A DNA stretch of 64,000 nt from JADJLQ01 sp964405735 (GCA_964405735.1 CAYOPD010000007.1:7907-71906), one strand, 5' to 3'; numbered from the stretch's first letter, positions 16,006 through 24,729 are shown. Notes: generated by a model from the letters alone, not told the origin. Numbers and translations are program-made.

Positions 16006-18942
16006 TCAGTTGCTTTTCTGTTCAGGCTGCATGGTAATGGTTATTTTATTGCCCTCATTCAGGTATTGGTTCATGGCAGCACGGATCGCACCGGCATCCA
16101 GGGATTTGATCCTTTCTTCGAGGGTTTCCAGCAGTATGTTGGCCGGATTCACCCGGTATTGTTTTGATCCCTGCAGCTGGGTCATCCAGAACCTGTTTTC
16201 CTTCAATTGTTTGATCCTCGCCTGCCGCTGGGTTTCAGACACCTTCTGAATGTCTTTGTCCTCCGCCCCAATCTCTCTGGCCTTATTGAGTACATCCTGT
16301 GCGGCCTGGATCAATTCCGCGGTCCGTGGCGGGTCACAATTAAAAGAGATGGTAATGGTGTATTTGGGGCTGGGTTCAAGTATGGAACCTCCATTTACAG
16401 ACACTCCATATACTCCCCCTTTGTCTTCCCGGAGCGCTTCACGAAGTTTAATGCGTAGAATGTCCAGGGTTGAAGTGAGTTTGTACCTGTTGAGGTCGTT
16501 CCATTCGAAGTCCCCATGATAGGTGATGTCTACAAAGGTCTTGGGGGCCTCTCCTTTGGAAAAGGACTTGGTCACTACACCGGACGGCTTGAGGATTTTC
16601 AGGTCTTTCCAGTTTTCCTTGCGATTCTGGGAAGGCAGGTTGCCAAGGTATTCCCGGGCAAGCATCCGTAAGTGGTTTTCGTCAAAATTGCCAACAAACA
16701 GGAAGGTAAAATCACTGGCATCCGAGAACCGGTCCTGGTAAATGCGGAAAGCATTCTCAAAATTCAGTTTTTCCAGCATTTCCACGGTTGGGAATTGCTG
16801 GCGGGGATGATTTTGTGTTTTGATCCTGTTGCTTTCAATCATAAAATAAAACTGGGGGTTGGCTTCAATATTTTTGAGGAATGCCTTCTGTTTATCAATA
16901 AAGGTTTTGAAAGCTTCCAGGTCTTTTCGCGGCTCTGTGAAGTACAGGTAGATGAGCTGAAACATCAGTTCAAGGTCTTCCGGAGAGGCGTCTCCGTTCA
17001 AGCCCTCATACAATTCGCGGATGTAGGGTGAAACGCTTACCATTTTCCCGGTTAGCCTTTTTTGCAGTTGGACCTGGTCCAGTTTTCCGAGGCCGGAATT
17101 GTTGATCAGTTCGGAGGCCAGGCTCGCGTCCACGTCCTCCTCATCCTTGTAAAGGGAAGTGCCACCAGGGCTGTATGCCGCCATGAGAATTTCATCGTTT
17201 TTAAAATCCGTCTTTTTCAGCAGGACGGTGACCCCGTTTTTCAGGACAAACTCAGCAGTGCCCAGTTTTTCATCTTTTTTTTCCGAAAGGATATCCACCG
17301 CAGTGAAGTCCCTGCTGATGAGGGGCTCGTCACTCACCTGGTCTTCATAAGGGGCTATGTCCATGGCTTTAACCTCGGATGCCATTTTGAGGATGGTCTC
17401 TTCAGCAGGGTAGGAGAGACCTGGTTTGTCCGGGCCGGTGATGATGATCACCCGGCCTTCATCCCGGATCCATTTTTTGGGTAATAGATTTATCTCCAGC
17501 AAGTCAATCGTTGGCAATAGTCTTTTAGCCAGTTCGAGCTCCTGTTCCGGACTGAGCAGGATATGGCCTTCCAGGAAATGACCGACCAGTGCTGAAGCGA
17601 TGGCACCGGATTCCGTTTTGTCTTTTTCTTTCACCGCGGACTCCAGGCGCCGCATGAGGTCCAGCTTTTGCCTTTCAAATTCGGTGGCCGTGAAGCCATG
17701 CCTGTAAGCCCTTTCATTTTCAACCATGACAGCCTGGAGGCCAGTAAGGGCCTGGCCTTCCGGTGTACTGACCGAGGAGGAATAGGCATTGAGGTTGGCC
17801 AGAAAATCACCATATCCGGAGCCGGCATAATTGAAGGGTGGGTTTGGCTTTTGAGCGAGTTCATCCAGCCGCACACCAAGCATGCCATTGTATAAATTGG
17901 CCAGCAGGCCGTTCCGGTAATCCTGTATGGATTCAGGCTTTTTACTGGTATGCTTGTAATAGACCTGGGCCTGGGTGAAGGCGGCTTCCTTGTCGGTGGC
18001 TACGATTACTTTGGTTTCCGGGTGCATGGGCACATCGATGTGTTCTCTTTTACGGGCACTTGACGGTGAGGCTGGTATTTTGGAAAATCGGCCTTTAAGT
18101 TCGGCTTCCATTTTATCAGGGTCCAGGTCGCCGATGGCCATTACAGCCATAAGTTCTGGGCGGTACCAATCTTTATAAAACCGCTTCACGGTCTCATAGG
18201 GTGCTTTTTCTATGATCTCCGGTTTGCCAATGGGCAGGCGGTTGGCATATTGGGACTGGTAGAGGATCACCGGCAATACCTTTTGCATGATCCTTTGTTC
18301 ACCACTCAGGTTGGTACGCCATTCCGAAACCACTACCCCGCGCTCTTTGTCGATTTCCACGGGGTCAAAGGCGACTCCGCTGGCCCAGTCTTCTATGACC
18401 AGGAGCCCTTTTTGCAGTTTATCAACTTCATCCGAACGGGCCTGGAGCATATACACCGTCTCATCAAAGCTGGTATAGGCATTAAGGTCGGGGCCAAAGC
18501 GGGTGCCTACCGATTCCAGGTAGTCCACCAGCTCCTGCTTTTTAAAGTTCTTGCTGCCATTAAAGGCCATATGTTCAACGAAATGAGCCAATCCCAATTG
18601 ATCTTCATCTTCCAGAATAGACCCGGCTTTGACGGCAAGCCTCAATTCCACCCTTTGTTCGGGTTTTGCATTTTTCTTTATATAATATGACATGCCGTTT
18701 GGCAGCACCCCAATCCGTACAGAAGGGTCCATAGGGATTTTCGTGCTCAGATCAATTCCAACTTCGGAGGTTACCGGCGGAACGGGTGTAATCGGCTTGG
18801 CGGGAGCGGACGCAGGCTGGCTGACCGGCGGGGTCGCTGGCTGGGAAGCCGGTGCGGTGCCAACCCTGGCCGCGGTTTTGGGCTGACAGGCAATAATCAG
18901 AATGAAAAAGCCTGACAAAAGGAGGCTTGTGATGGTTTTCAT
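16006..18942 (-). CDS. M16 family zinc peptidase, lipoprotein
   Basis: A 978-residue insulinase-type peptidase with two tandem M16 halves. The lipobox ends FFILIIAC (Cys19), followed by a Pro/Ala-rich linker to about residue 56, so it should be tethered in the envelope. The inverted zinc motif HFVEH is at residues 120-124 in GLAHFVEHMAFNGSKNF, with the distal glutamate in EIDKERGVVVSEWR. The second half (from about 560, VLKNGVTVLLKKTDFKND) lacks the zinc motif, as usual in this family, and ends with FVGNF and GVYGVSV-type strands. Family members degrade peptides, including imported signal peptides. It is 33 bases downstream of ffh and may share its transcript. Confidence 0.93.
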   Translation of the reverse strand: MKTITSLLLSGFFILIIACQPKTAARVGTAPASQPATPPVSQPASAPAKPITPVPPVTSEVGIDLSTKIPMDPSVRIGVLPNGMSYYIKKNAKPEQRVELRLAVKAGSILEDEDQLGLAHFVEHMAFNGSKNFKKQELVDYLESVGTRFGPDLNAYTSFDETVYMLQARSDEVDKLQKGLLVIEDWASGVAFDPVEIDKERGVVVSEWRTNLSGEQRIMQKVLPVILYQSQYANRLPIGKPEIIEKAPYETVKRFYKDWYRPELMAVMAIGDLDPDKMEAELKGRFSKIPASPSSARKREHIDVPMHPETKVIVATDKEAAFTQAQVYYKHTSKKPESIQDYRNGLLANLYNGMLGVRLDELAQKPNPPFNYAGSGYGDFLANLNAYSSSVSTPEGQALTGLQAVMVENERAYRHGFTATEFERQKLDLMRRLESAVKEKDKTESGAIASALVGHFLEGHILLSPEQELELAKRLLPTIDLLEINLLPKKWIRDEGRVIIITGPDKPGLSYPAEETILKMASEVKAMDIAPYEDQVSDEPLISRDFTAVDILSEKKDEKLGTAEFVLKNGVTVLLKKTDFKNDEILMAAYSPGGTSLYKDEEDVDASLASELINNSGLGKLDQVQLQKRLTGKMVSVSPYIRELYEGLNGDASPEDLELMFQLIYLYFTEPRKDLEAFKTFIDKQKAFLKNIEANPQFYFMIESNRIKTQNHPRQQFPTVEMLEKLNFENAFRIYQDRFSDASDFTFLFVGNFDENHLRMLAREYLGNLPSQNRKENWKDLKILKPSGVVTKSFSKGEAPKTFVDITYHGDFEWNDLNRYKLTSTLDILRIKLREALREDKGGVYGVSVNGGSILEPSPKYTITISFNCDPPRTAELIQAAQDVLNKAREIGAEDKDIQKVSETQRQARIKQLKENRFWMTQLQGSKQYRVNPANILLETLEERIKSLDAGAIRAAMNQYLNEGNKITITMQPEQKSN

Positions 18943-18975
18943 AGTCTGGAATTTATATTATAGAAAGAACTTCGC

Positions 18976-20322
18976 TTATCCCTGGAATCCCCTCATGTTT
19001 TGCATCTGCTTCATCATCGTGCCCATGCCCTTGCCGGTACTGAGTTGCTGCATCATTTGTTTCATCTGGTCAAACTGCTTAATGAACGCGGTGATTTCAT
19101 GTACCGATTGGCCACAACCTCTTGCAATTCGGTTTTTACGGTTCATATTCAGCAGTTCGGGATTGGCTCGTTCATCCGGGGTCATGGACTGAATGATCGA
19201 TTCCACTTTTTTGAAGGCGCTGTCGTTGATATCCACGTCTTTCAGGGCTTTGCCCATGCCGGGCATCATGGATACCAGGTTTTTCAGGTCTCCCATTTTT
19301 TTAATCTGGTTGATCTGCGAAAGAAAATCATTAAAATCAAATTTATTTTTCCTGATTTTCTTTTCAAGCACTTTGGCTTCCTTTTCGTCAAATTGTTCCT
19401 GCGCTTTTTCCACAAGGCTGACGATATCGCCCATTCCAAGGATACGCTGGGCCATGCGGTCCGGGTAAAAGACATCCAGGGTATCCAGCTTTTCTCCCAT
19501 GGAAATAAACTTGATGGGTTTGCCTACCGTGTATTTTATGGACAAGGCTGCACCACCACGGGTATCTCCGTCGAGTTTGGTGAGGACCACCCCGTCATAA
19601 TTGATCGCTTCGTGGAAGGCGGCAGCCGTTGTGACGGCATCCTGCCCGATCATCGAATCGACCACAAAGAGGGATTCGGTGGGCTGGATCGCGTTTTTGA
19701 TTTGCTGGATTTCAGTCATCATGACTTCATCAAGGGTAGTTCGCCCCGCAGTGTCCACGATGATCACATCGTGCCGGTTTTGTTTGGCATAGGCAAGGGC
19801 TTTGGTGGCGATCTCAATGGGGTTTTTGTTTTCAGGCTCCTTGAATACGGGCACTTTGATTTGGTCCCCGAGGGTGCTCAACTGGTCGATGGCCGCTGGC
19901 CGGTATACATCGCAGGCCACGAGAAGGGGGTTTTTTCCTTTTTTGGTTTTAAGGTAGTTGGCCAGTTTGGCGGAAAAAGTGGTTTTACCGCTACCCTGAA
20001 GTCCTGCCACCAGCACAATGCCGGGCTCTCCCTTGATGTTGATGCCTGCGCTCTGGCCGCCCATGAGTTCGGTCAGTTCGTCAAATACGATTTTAATCAT
20101 CAATTCACCCGGTTTCACGGCTTTCAGGACGTTTTCCGTGCCCAGGGCTTTGTCCTTGACCTTGTCCGTGAATTCTTTGGCGATTTTATAGTTGACGTCT
20201 GCTCCAACCAGGGCCCGGCGGATTTCTTTGATGGCCTCGGCTATATTAAGTTCGGTAAGTTTATTTTCCCCTTTCAGGAATTTAAAGGCATTATCGAGGT
20301 TGTCGTGAATGGATTCAAACAT
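18976..20322 (-). CDS. ffh: Signal recognition particle protein Ffh
   Basis: A 448-residue SRP54 GTPase that binds 4.5S RNA and targets nascent membrane proteins. The N domain is followed by the G domain with GLQGSGKT (P-loop), ACDVYRPAAIDQL, VDTAGR and TKLDGDTRGGAAL. The Met-rich M domain includes MPGMGKAL, GCGQSVHEITAFIKQFDQMK and a methionine-rich C-terminus (GMGTMMKQMQNMRG). All key residues appear intact and the length is typical. Confidence 0.97.
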   Translation of the reverse strand: MFESIHDNLDNAFKFLKGENKLTELNIAEAIKEIRRALVGADVNYKIAKEFTDKVKDKALGTENVLKAVKPGELMIKIVFDELTELMGGQSAGINIKGEPGIVLVAGLQGSGKTTFSAKLANYLKTKKGKNPLLVACDVYRPAAIDQLSTLGDQIKVPVFKEPENKNPIEIATKALAYAKQNRHDVIIVDTAGRTTLDEVMMTEIQQIKNAIQPTESLFVVDSMIGQDAVTTAAAFHEAINYDGVVLTKLDGDTRGGAALSIKYTVGKPIKFISMGEKLDTLDVFYPDRMAQRILGMGDIVSLVEKAQEQFDEKEAKVLEKKIRKNKFDFNDFLSQINQIKKMGDLKNLVSMMPGMGKALKDVDINDSAFKKVESIIQSMTPDERANPELLNMNRKNRIARGCGQSVHEITAFIKQFDQMKQMMQQLSTGKGMGTMMKQMQNMRGFQG

Positions 20323-20352
20323 AAGGGCGGATAGGATTTAATTTATAACCGG

Positions 20353-20360
20353 CAAAAATA
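20353..20360 (-). promoter_or_regulatory. -7 element for ffh
   Basis: Reads TATTTTTG on the minus strand, 31 bases before the ffh ATG. The -33 element is not evident at standard spacing. Confidence 0.4.
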
Positions 20361-20450
20361 GGCGAAATCTCCGATCCAGGCTTCTCCCCCTTCACACCAT
20401 GCATGCAAATGAGGACTCCTTCGTACCTTTATAAGACAAACTTAAAATGT

Positions 20451-21236
20451 ATGAGGATCCAGATCTTTTTTGGCTTATGCCTCGTCCTGGTTGGATTCAT
20501 GGCCTGCAAAAATGAAGCCACGGTCCAGCCCGGGCAGCGTCTGGCCGGCGCCTTTAATCCGGATGGCTCCGATCCGGAAGCCGTATGGGTAGCTGAGGAT
20601 GCCATTGCCGCCTCCGGCGGTGCGGAAGCCTGGGCAAACACCAGATATATCAAGTGGAATTTTTTCGGAAGAAGATGGCTGCTTTGGGATAAAATGAATG
20701 GTAAAGTCAGGATAGAAAATACCGGTAACGATACCAAACTGATCCTGGATCTCAACACCCGCGAGGGCAAAGTCTTTAAAGACGGCCGGGAATGGAGCGA
20801 TCCGGATACACTGAAAAAATACCTTGAAAACGCTTATCGGATCTGGATCAACGATTCTTACTGGCTTGCCATGCCTTTTAAGATGAAGGATCCCGGCGTT
20901 CACCTGAGATATGTCCGGGAGGATACCACCCTGAATGGCATTGCCTCCGATGTGATTTCCCTGACCTTTGACAGTGTAGGGGTCACCCCGAAAAACAAGT
21001 ACGAAGTCTGGGTGGGTAAAAACAGCAGCCTGGTTGCCCAATGGGCTTATTATCCTAACGCCCTGGACAGCATGCCTTCCATTGTCAGTCCCTGGGACGG
21101 TTATATCAAATACGGTAACATCTTTCTGTCCGCTGACCGTGGAGAAAACAGGCAGATCACGGGTATCCGGGTTTACGAATCCCTTCCCCCATCCATCTTT
21201 GAATCCTTTGAACCGGTGGATTTTGAAAAATTATAA
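20451..21236 (+). CDS. Lipoprotein of unknown function
   Basis: A 261-residue product starting MRIQIFFGLCLVLVGFMACK; Cys19 is in a lipobox, so it should be an envelope lipoprotein. The body has many aromatic residues in beta-like strands (WNFFGRRWLLWDKMNGKVRIE, KYEVWVGKNSSLVAQW), recalling LolA/LolB-like or DUF6503-type folds, but I cannot assign it with confidence. ATG at 20451 is chosen over an in-frame ATG at 20403 because it gives a proper signal sequence. It is transcribed away from ffh. A structured U-tract terminator-like region follows at 21296-21370. Confidence 0.8.
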   Translation: MRIQIFFGLCLVLVGFMACKNEATVQPGQRLAGAFNPDGSDPEAVWVAEDAIAASGGAEAWANTRYIKWNFFGRRWLLWDKMNGKVRIENTGNDTKLILDLNTREGKVFKDGREWSDPDTLKKYLENAYRIWINDSYWLAMPFKMKDPGVHLRYVREDTTLNGIASDVISLTFDSVGVTPKNKYEVWVGKNSSLVAQWAYYPNALDSMPSIVSPWDGYIKYGNIFLSADRGENRQITGIRVYESLPPSIFESFEPVDFEKL

Positions 21237-21295
21237 ATCATTGCATCGCGATTGAAGAAAACGAAGCGGATTGCTCAATATTCCGGTGATATGAT

Positions 21296-21370
21296 ACAGG
21301 CCCAGGCGTCTGATGTCCTGGGTATGTGAAGGTTTCCAAGAAACTGAGTTTCGACTCCTGTCATTTTTTT
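21296..21370 (+). terminator. Structured 3' region with U-tract after the lipoprotein gene
   Basis: ACAG (21296) can pair with CTGT (21358), enclosing three hairpins: CCCAGG/CCTGGG, GTTTC/GAAAC and GAGT-TTCG-ACTC. Seven T residues follow at 21364-21370. It can therefore fold as a small cloverleaf ending in a U-run. Most simply it is an elaborate terminator for the gene at 20451; a separate structured RNA is possible. Confidence 0.45.
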
Positions 21371-21493
21371 AACAACAAGTCCTGTAATTATTAAATTTTT
21401 GAATATTATTCAACTTAATCAGTTAATTATTGAATAAATTATAAAAAATCAATCAGTTTGCACATTTTCTTATAAAGAATCAATGTATTCATT
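21371..21493. other. AT-rich spacer upstream of the tRNA-like locus
   Basis: Low-complexity AT-rich DNA with several TTGAATA/TATTCAA inverted fragments. I see no gene; it is the upstream region of the -7 element at 21494. Confidence 0.45.
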
Positions 21494-21501
21494 TAAATTT
21501 G
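21494..21501 (+). promoter_or_regulatory. -7 element for the tRNA-like RNA
   Basis: TAAATTTG, a full match to TAnnTTTG, 36 bases before the acceptor-like stem. The -33 region 19 bases upstream (TTATA) is weak. A small CCGG-TCT/AGA-CCGG hairpin lies in the presumed 5' leader. Confidence 0.4.
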
Positions 21502-21536
21502 CACTACCGGTCTGAAGAGATCCGGATATGATATAC

Positions 21537-21700
21537 TGTGAGGTGATGAAATTGGCAGACATGCCCTCTTGTCTCGGGGGTGGAGTCAGGCGATAAACCA
21601 GGTATAAGGCCTGTCCCTGTTTGTGGACAGACTGGGGTTGACCACCAGGCAATGTACCCGCGCTAAGCCCTCCGTGAAGGTTCGAGCCCTTCCCTTACAG
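21537..21700 (+). ncRNA. tRNA-Leu-like RNA with a 95-nt structured insert
   Basis: The ends fold like a class II tRNA. The acceptor is TGTGAGG / CCTTACA (7 bp, one G-U). The D arm is ATG-AAATTGGCAGA-CAT, as in tRNA-Leu. The T arm is GAAGG-TTCGAGC-CCTTC, with discriminator G at 21700 and no encoded CCA. An anticodon-like hairpin CCCTC-TTGTCTC-GGGGG (21564-21580) would read GUC with an unusual U37. Between it and the T arm lie 95 nt where Leu tRNAs have a variable arm of about 15. The insert folds into nested stems (TGG..TCA/TGACCA, CCAG/CTGG, CTGTCC/GGACAG). CGGGGG (21575-21580) can pair instead with CCTCCG (21669-21674), removing the anticodon hairpin. It could be a decayed tRNA, an intron-like insertion or a dedicated tRNA-like RNA; I cannot tell which. 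Confidence 0.55.
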
Positions 21701-21703
21701 CTT

Positions 21704-21746
21704 GGTTAGTAGTCAGTTTTCTGGTTAGTAAGTTAGCGAGTTAGCC
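21704..21746. repeat. Short degenerate repeats GTTAG/GTCAG
   Basis: GGTTAGTAGTCAG, then GGTTAGTAAGTTAGCGAGTTAGCC: four imperfect GTTAG units just after the tRNA-like locus. Similar AGTCAG repeats occur at 29844-29883. Confidence 0.5.
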
Positions 21747-21817
21747 CACCAAAACACGATCACTCCTCAACACCTTTCCTTTAATCCTGATTCCTTTTCT
21801 GGAAGTCGTATTGAATG

Positions 21818-22414
21818 TCAAAGCCTGGCGGCAACTGCATCCCAATTAATTACATTAAAGAAAGCTGTTAAGTATTCTGCTCTACGGTTTTGATAATGAA
21901 GGTAATAGGCATGCTCCCATACATCGACGCCTAAAATGGGGGTGCCCTTTTGTTCTGCAATATCCATTAGAGGATTATCCTGGTTGGGTGTGGAGGAGAT
22001 AAACAATTTACCTTGAGCATCTTTGCTTAGCCAGGCCCATCCACTTCCAAATCGGGTCATTCCGGCTTTGCTCAGGGCCTCCTTAAAAGCATCGAAAGAG
22101 CCAAAACTGCCCTGGATGGCGTCACCGACGATTCCGGTCGGCACACCCCCCTTTCCTGGTCCCATGATCTGCCAAAACAGGGTATGATTGTAATGTCCTC
22201 CGCCATTGTTTCGAACTGCAGGGCTTAAGGTGGAAACATTGGCCAGAATCTCCTCAATGGATTTATCTGACCATTCGGTGTTATCAATGGCCGCGTTGAG
22301 GTTGGTGACATATGCCTGGTGGTGTTTGCCGTGGTGGATCTCCATGGTGCGGGTATCGATATGAGGTTCGAGGGCATCAAAAGCATAAGGCAGGGCGGGT
22401 AGCGTAAAAGCCAT
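21818..22414 (-). CDS. sodA: Superoxide dismutase, Mn-type
   Basis: Dismutates superoxide in the cytoplasm. The 198-residue product has metal ligands H27 (IHHGKHHQAYV), H77 (GGHYNHTLFW), D164 and H168 (DVWEHAYY). The outer-sphere glutamine lies in the C-terminal half (NQDNPLM, residues 144-150), as in MnSOD rather than FeSOD, which makes the Mn type more likely; cambialistic use is possible. Complete and of typical length. Divergent from fumC. Confidence 0.93.
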   Translation of the reverse strand: MAFTLPALPYAFDALEPHIDTRTMEIHHGKHHQAYVTNLNAAIDNTEWSDKSIEEILANVSTLSPAVRNNGGGHYNHTLFWQIMGPGKGGVPTGIVGDAIQGSFGSFDAFKEALSKAGMTRFGSGWAWLSKDAQGKLFISSTPNQDNPLMDIAEQKGTPILGVDVWEHAYYLHYQNRRAEYLTAFFNVINWDAVAARL

Positions 22415-22453
22415 GATCTTTAAAGTTTATTGGTGATTGAATAAAGTACTTAA

Positions 22454-22461
22454 CAAAAATA
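22454..22461 (-). promoter_or_regulatory. -7 element for sodA
   Basis: TATTTTTG on the minus strand, about 40 bases before the sodA ATG; the -33 box is not clear. Confidence 0.35.
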
Positions 22462-22517
22462 ATGGAAAATGGTTGATTCCTTTCTTCTGGTAAAAGACCA
22501 TCGGTTCTCATTCTATT

Positions 22518-22550
22518 TTTGTTAAGGCGGACTTTGCCGGCTTATCTTTG
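22518..22550 (+). promoter_or_regulatory. Promoter of fumC
   Basis: TTTG at 22518-22521, 21-base spacer, TATCTTTG at 22543-22550, then the fumC ATG 18 bases on. This fits the Bacteroidota promoter pattern. Confidence 0.55.
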
Positions 22551-22568
22551 TGGAAATATTAAACCGAT

Positions 22569-23957
22569 ATGGATTTCAGAAAGGAAAAAGACTCCATGGG
22601 CCTGGTCGATGTACCGGCAGCTGCCTACTGGGCCGCTCAGACCCAACGGTCGACGCAGAATTTTAAAATCGGGGGGCAGCGGATACCGATTGAAATCATC
22701 CGGGCCTTTGCCATCCTGAAAAAAGCGGCAGCCATCACCAATCACAAGCTAGACGTATTGCCTAAAGAAAAGATGATCCTGATTTCCCGGGTTTGCGATG
22801 AAATCCTCGATGGGAAATTGGATGATCAGTTTCCCCTGGTGGTCTGGCAGACGGGATCAGGTACACAAAGCAATATGAACGTAAACGAAGTGATTGCCAA
22901 CCGCGCGCATATTCTTTCCGGTGGCACCCTGACAGATACCCAAAAAGTGCTGCACCCCAATGACGATGTCAATAAATCCCAATCCAGCAACGATACCTTC
23001 CCTACAGCCATGCATATAGCCGCTTACAGCGCCATCATGGAATGGACCATTCCCGGGCTGGTCGAACTCAGAAATGCCCTCAACAAAAAAGCAAGGGCTT
23101 TTATGAAAGTGGTGAAAATCGGCCGTACCCATCTCATGGACGCCACTCCGCTTACCCTTGGCCAGGAATTAAGCGGTTATGTCGCCATGCTCGATCACGG
23201 AATAAAATGTGTCACCAACAGTCTGCCACACCTCGCTGAACTGGCTCTTGGAGGTACTGCAGTAGGAACAGGCCTCAACACGCCGAAAGGATATGCAAAA
23301 AGGGTGGCCGGGGAGATTGCTAAACTTTCGGGATATCCTTTTGTGACCGCGCCCAATAAATTTGAAGCGCTGGCTACCCACGATGCCATGGTGGAAGCCC
23401 ATGGGGCCTTAAAAACCGTTGCTGCTTCTTTGTTTAAGATCGCCAACGATATCCGGCTCCTGGCCTCCGGACCTAGGAGCGGTATCGGAGAAATAATCAT
23501 TCCCGACAATGAGCCGGGTTCCTCCATCATGCCCGGAAAAGTAAATCCCACCCAGTCGGAGGCCATGACCATGGCTATGGCCCAGGTGATGGGGAACGAC
23601 GTGGCAATCAATATCGGAGGAATGAACGGGCATTTCGAGCTCAATGTTTTCAAGCCCCTGATCGCTTACAACTTTCTGATCTCCGCAAGACTGATTGGCG
23701 ATGCCTGCAACAGCTTTACAGAACATTGTGTCCGGGGACTCGAACCGAATTATACCCGGATCAAACATAACCTGGACAATTCACTGATGCTTGTGACCGC
23801 CCTAAATACCAAAATCGGTTATGACAAGGCCGCTGAGATCGCCAAAAAAGCGCACAAAGAGCACAGTACCCTAAAAGAAGCAGCCGTTGCACTTGGATAT
23901 GTCACCGCGGAACAGTTTGATCAGTGGGTGAGGGCGGAGGATATGGTTGGGCAATGA
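22569..23957 (+). CDS. fumC: Class II fumarate hydratase
   Basis: Hydrates fumarate to malate in the TCA cycle. The 462-residue product has QTGSGTQSNMNVNEV (substrate site), HPNDDVNKSQSSNDTFPTAMH, the KIGRTHLMDATPLTLGQE segment and the superfamily signature GSSIMPGKVNPTQSE with the catalytic serine loop. Length is standard and all signature blocks are intact. An iron-free class II enzyme next to sodA, though divergent, makes sense for oxidative-stress tolerance; that link is inference. Confidence 0.96.
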   Translation: MDFRKEKDSMGLVDVPAAAYWAAQTQRSTQNFKIGGQRIPIEIIRAFAILKKAAAITNHKLDVLPKEKMILISRVCDEILDGKLDDQFPLVVWQTGSGTQSNMNVNEVIANRAHILSGGTLTDTQKVLHPNDDVNKSQSSNDTFPTAMHIAAYSAIMEWTIPGLVELRNALNKKARAFMKVVKIGRTHLMDATPLTLGQELSGYVAMLDHGIKCVTNSLPHLAELALGGTAVGTGLNTPKGYAKRVAGEIAKLSGYPFVTAPNKFEALATHDAMVEAHGALKTVAASLFKIANDIRLLASGPRSGIGEIIIPDNEPGSSIMPGKVNPTQSEAMTMAMAQVMGNDVAINIGGMNGHFELNVFKPLIAYNFLISARLIGDACNSFTEHCVRGLEPNYTRIKHNLDNSLMLVTALNTKIGYDKAAEIAKKAHKEHSTLKEAAVALGYVTAEQFDQWVRAEDMVGQ

Positions 23958-24142
23958 AGCGTCCTGCATCCCCGGGGCCATACCTCTGGCGAGGGACGTA
24001 AGGGGAGAAGGGCGGAAGGAGAATGGCGAAAGGGGCAAAATGCTGACAGCTGATGGCTCAAAATCCTCTTCCAGGCGTCCGGGTTTTTCTTCCGGTAGAT
24101 AAAAATAGGTGTCATTGGAAATGGGATTTTCCAATGAGAACT

Positions 24143-24283
24143 TGCCGCCTCATACTGCATCAGGATGGTTGTGGCGGTGATGCCTTTGGTCATGGATGTA
24201 ATGCGAAAAATGACATCTCTCCTGAGTAGGTTTTCCGGTTTTTCTGCCCTAACCTGAATCAGTTCGTCTTCACCCTTGGAATT
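24143..24283 (-). pseudogene. Remnant of a serine hydrolase (class C beta-lactamase-like)
   Basis: On the minus strand a frame without a usable start reads KPENLLRRDVIFRITSMTKG and then ITATTILMQYEAA. This matches the segment around the catalytic SxxK motif (SMTK, codons at 24196-24185) of class C beta-lactamase/esterase-like hydrolases, typically RRDTIFRIASMTKPITA. Nothing recognisable as the rest of the enzyme lies on either side, so this is a fragment of about 47 codons from a lost gene. The remaining 23958-24411 gap holds no other clear feature apart from purine-rich sequence near 24000-24036. Confidence 0.55.
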
Positions 24284-24411
24284 ATGCCTAACTAGCAGAA
24301 AATAAATATTTTATAAAAAATTTCGTCAATTCAGGATAAAATCGGAAATTTGCACGCGGTTCCAAAAGAAACCGGATAGTCTTTTTATAATCTATTAAAA
24401 ATCAATTACTG

Positions 24412-24729
24412 ATGAGAAAAGCTGATCTTGTCGCCATGATCTCAGAAAAAACCGGTGTACCGAAAGTCGATGTATTGGTTAGTTTGGAAATGTTTTTTAA
24501 AGAGGTTAAGAATACCCTGGCAGAAGGAGAAAATGTTTATATCAGAGGATTTGGTTCGTTTATTATAAAAAAACGTGCCAGGAAAATTGGTAGGCACATC
24601 AAGAAGAATGTAGCCATTGAAATTCCAGAACATTTCATTCCTTCCTTCAAACCGGCTAAGGTTTTTGTCGAACAGGTGAAAAATAAGGTCACTCAAATGC
24701 CTGAAGGAGAAGGCGAAGAAGAAGAATGA
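24412..24729 (+). CDS. HU/IHF-family DNA-binding protein
   Basis: A 105-residue histone-like protein that bends DNA. MRKADLVAMISEKTGVPKVDV is the alpha-helical dimerisation part; VYIRGFGSFIIKKRARKIGR is the start of the DNA-binding beta arm, and FIPSFKPAKVF is the family C-terminal signature. It has an acidic tail (EGEGEEEE). The stop overlaps the start of the next gene by four bases (ATGA), indicating coupling. A GAAATTTG sequence at 24345-24352 is a one-mismatch -7 candidate. Confidence 0.93.
   Translation: MRKADLVAMISEKTGVPKVDVLVSLEMFFKEVKNTLAEGENVYIRGFGSFIIKKRARKIGRHIKKNVAIEIPEHFIPSFKPAKVFVEQVKNKVTQMPEGEGEEEE

Noticed and set aside
19000..20334. 444-codon open frame on the plus strand
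   Set aside because: Exact antisense of ffh; long only because of codon bias.
21537..21700. Group I intron in tRNA-Leu
   Set aside because: Removing the insert does not leave a normal Leu anticodon loop, and the conserved P7/P3 core sequences of group I introns are not visible.
23871..24193. Two overlapping minus-strand frames in the fumC-HU gap as genes
   Set aside because: Starts are internal to the hydrolase remnant or opposite fumC, and the remaining translation is Pro/Ser-rich noise.
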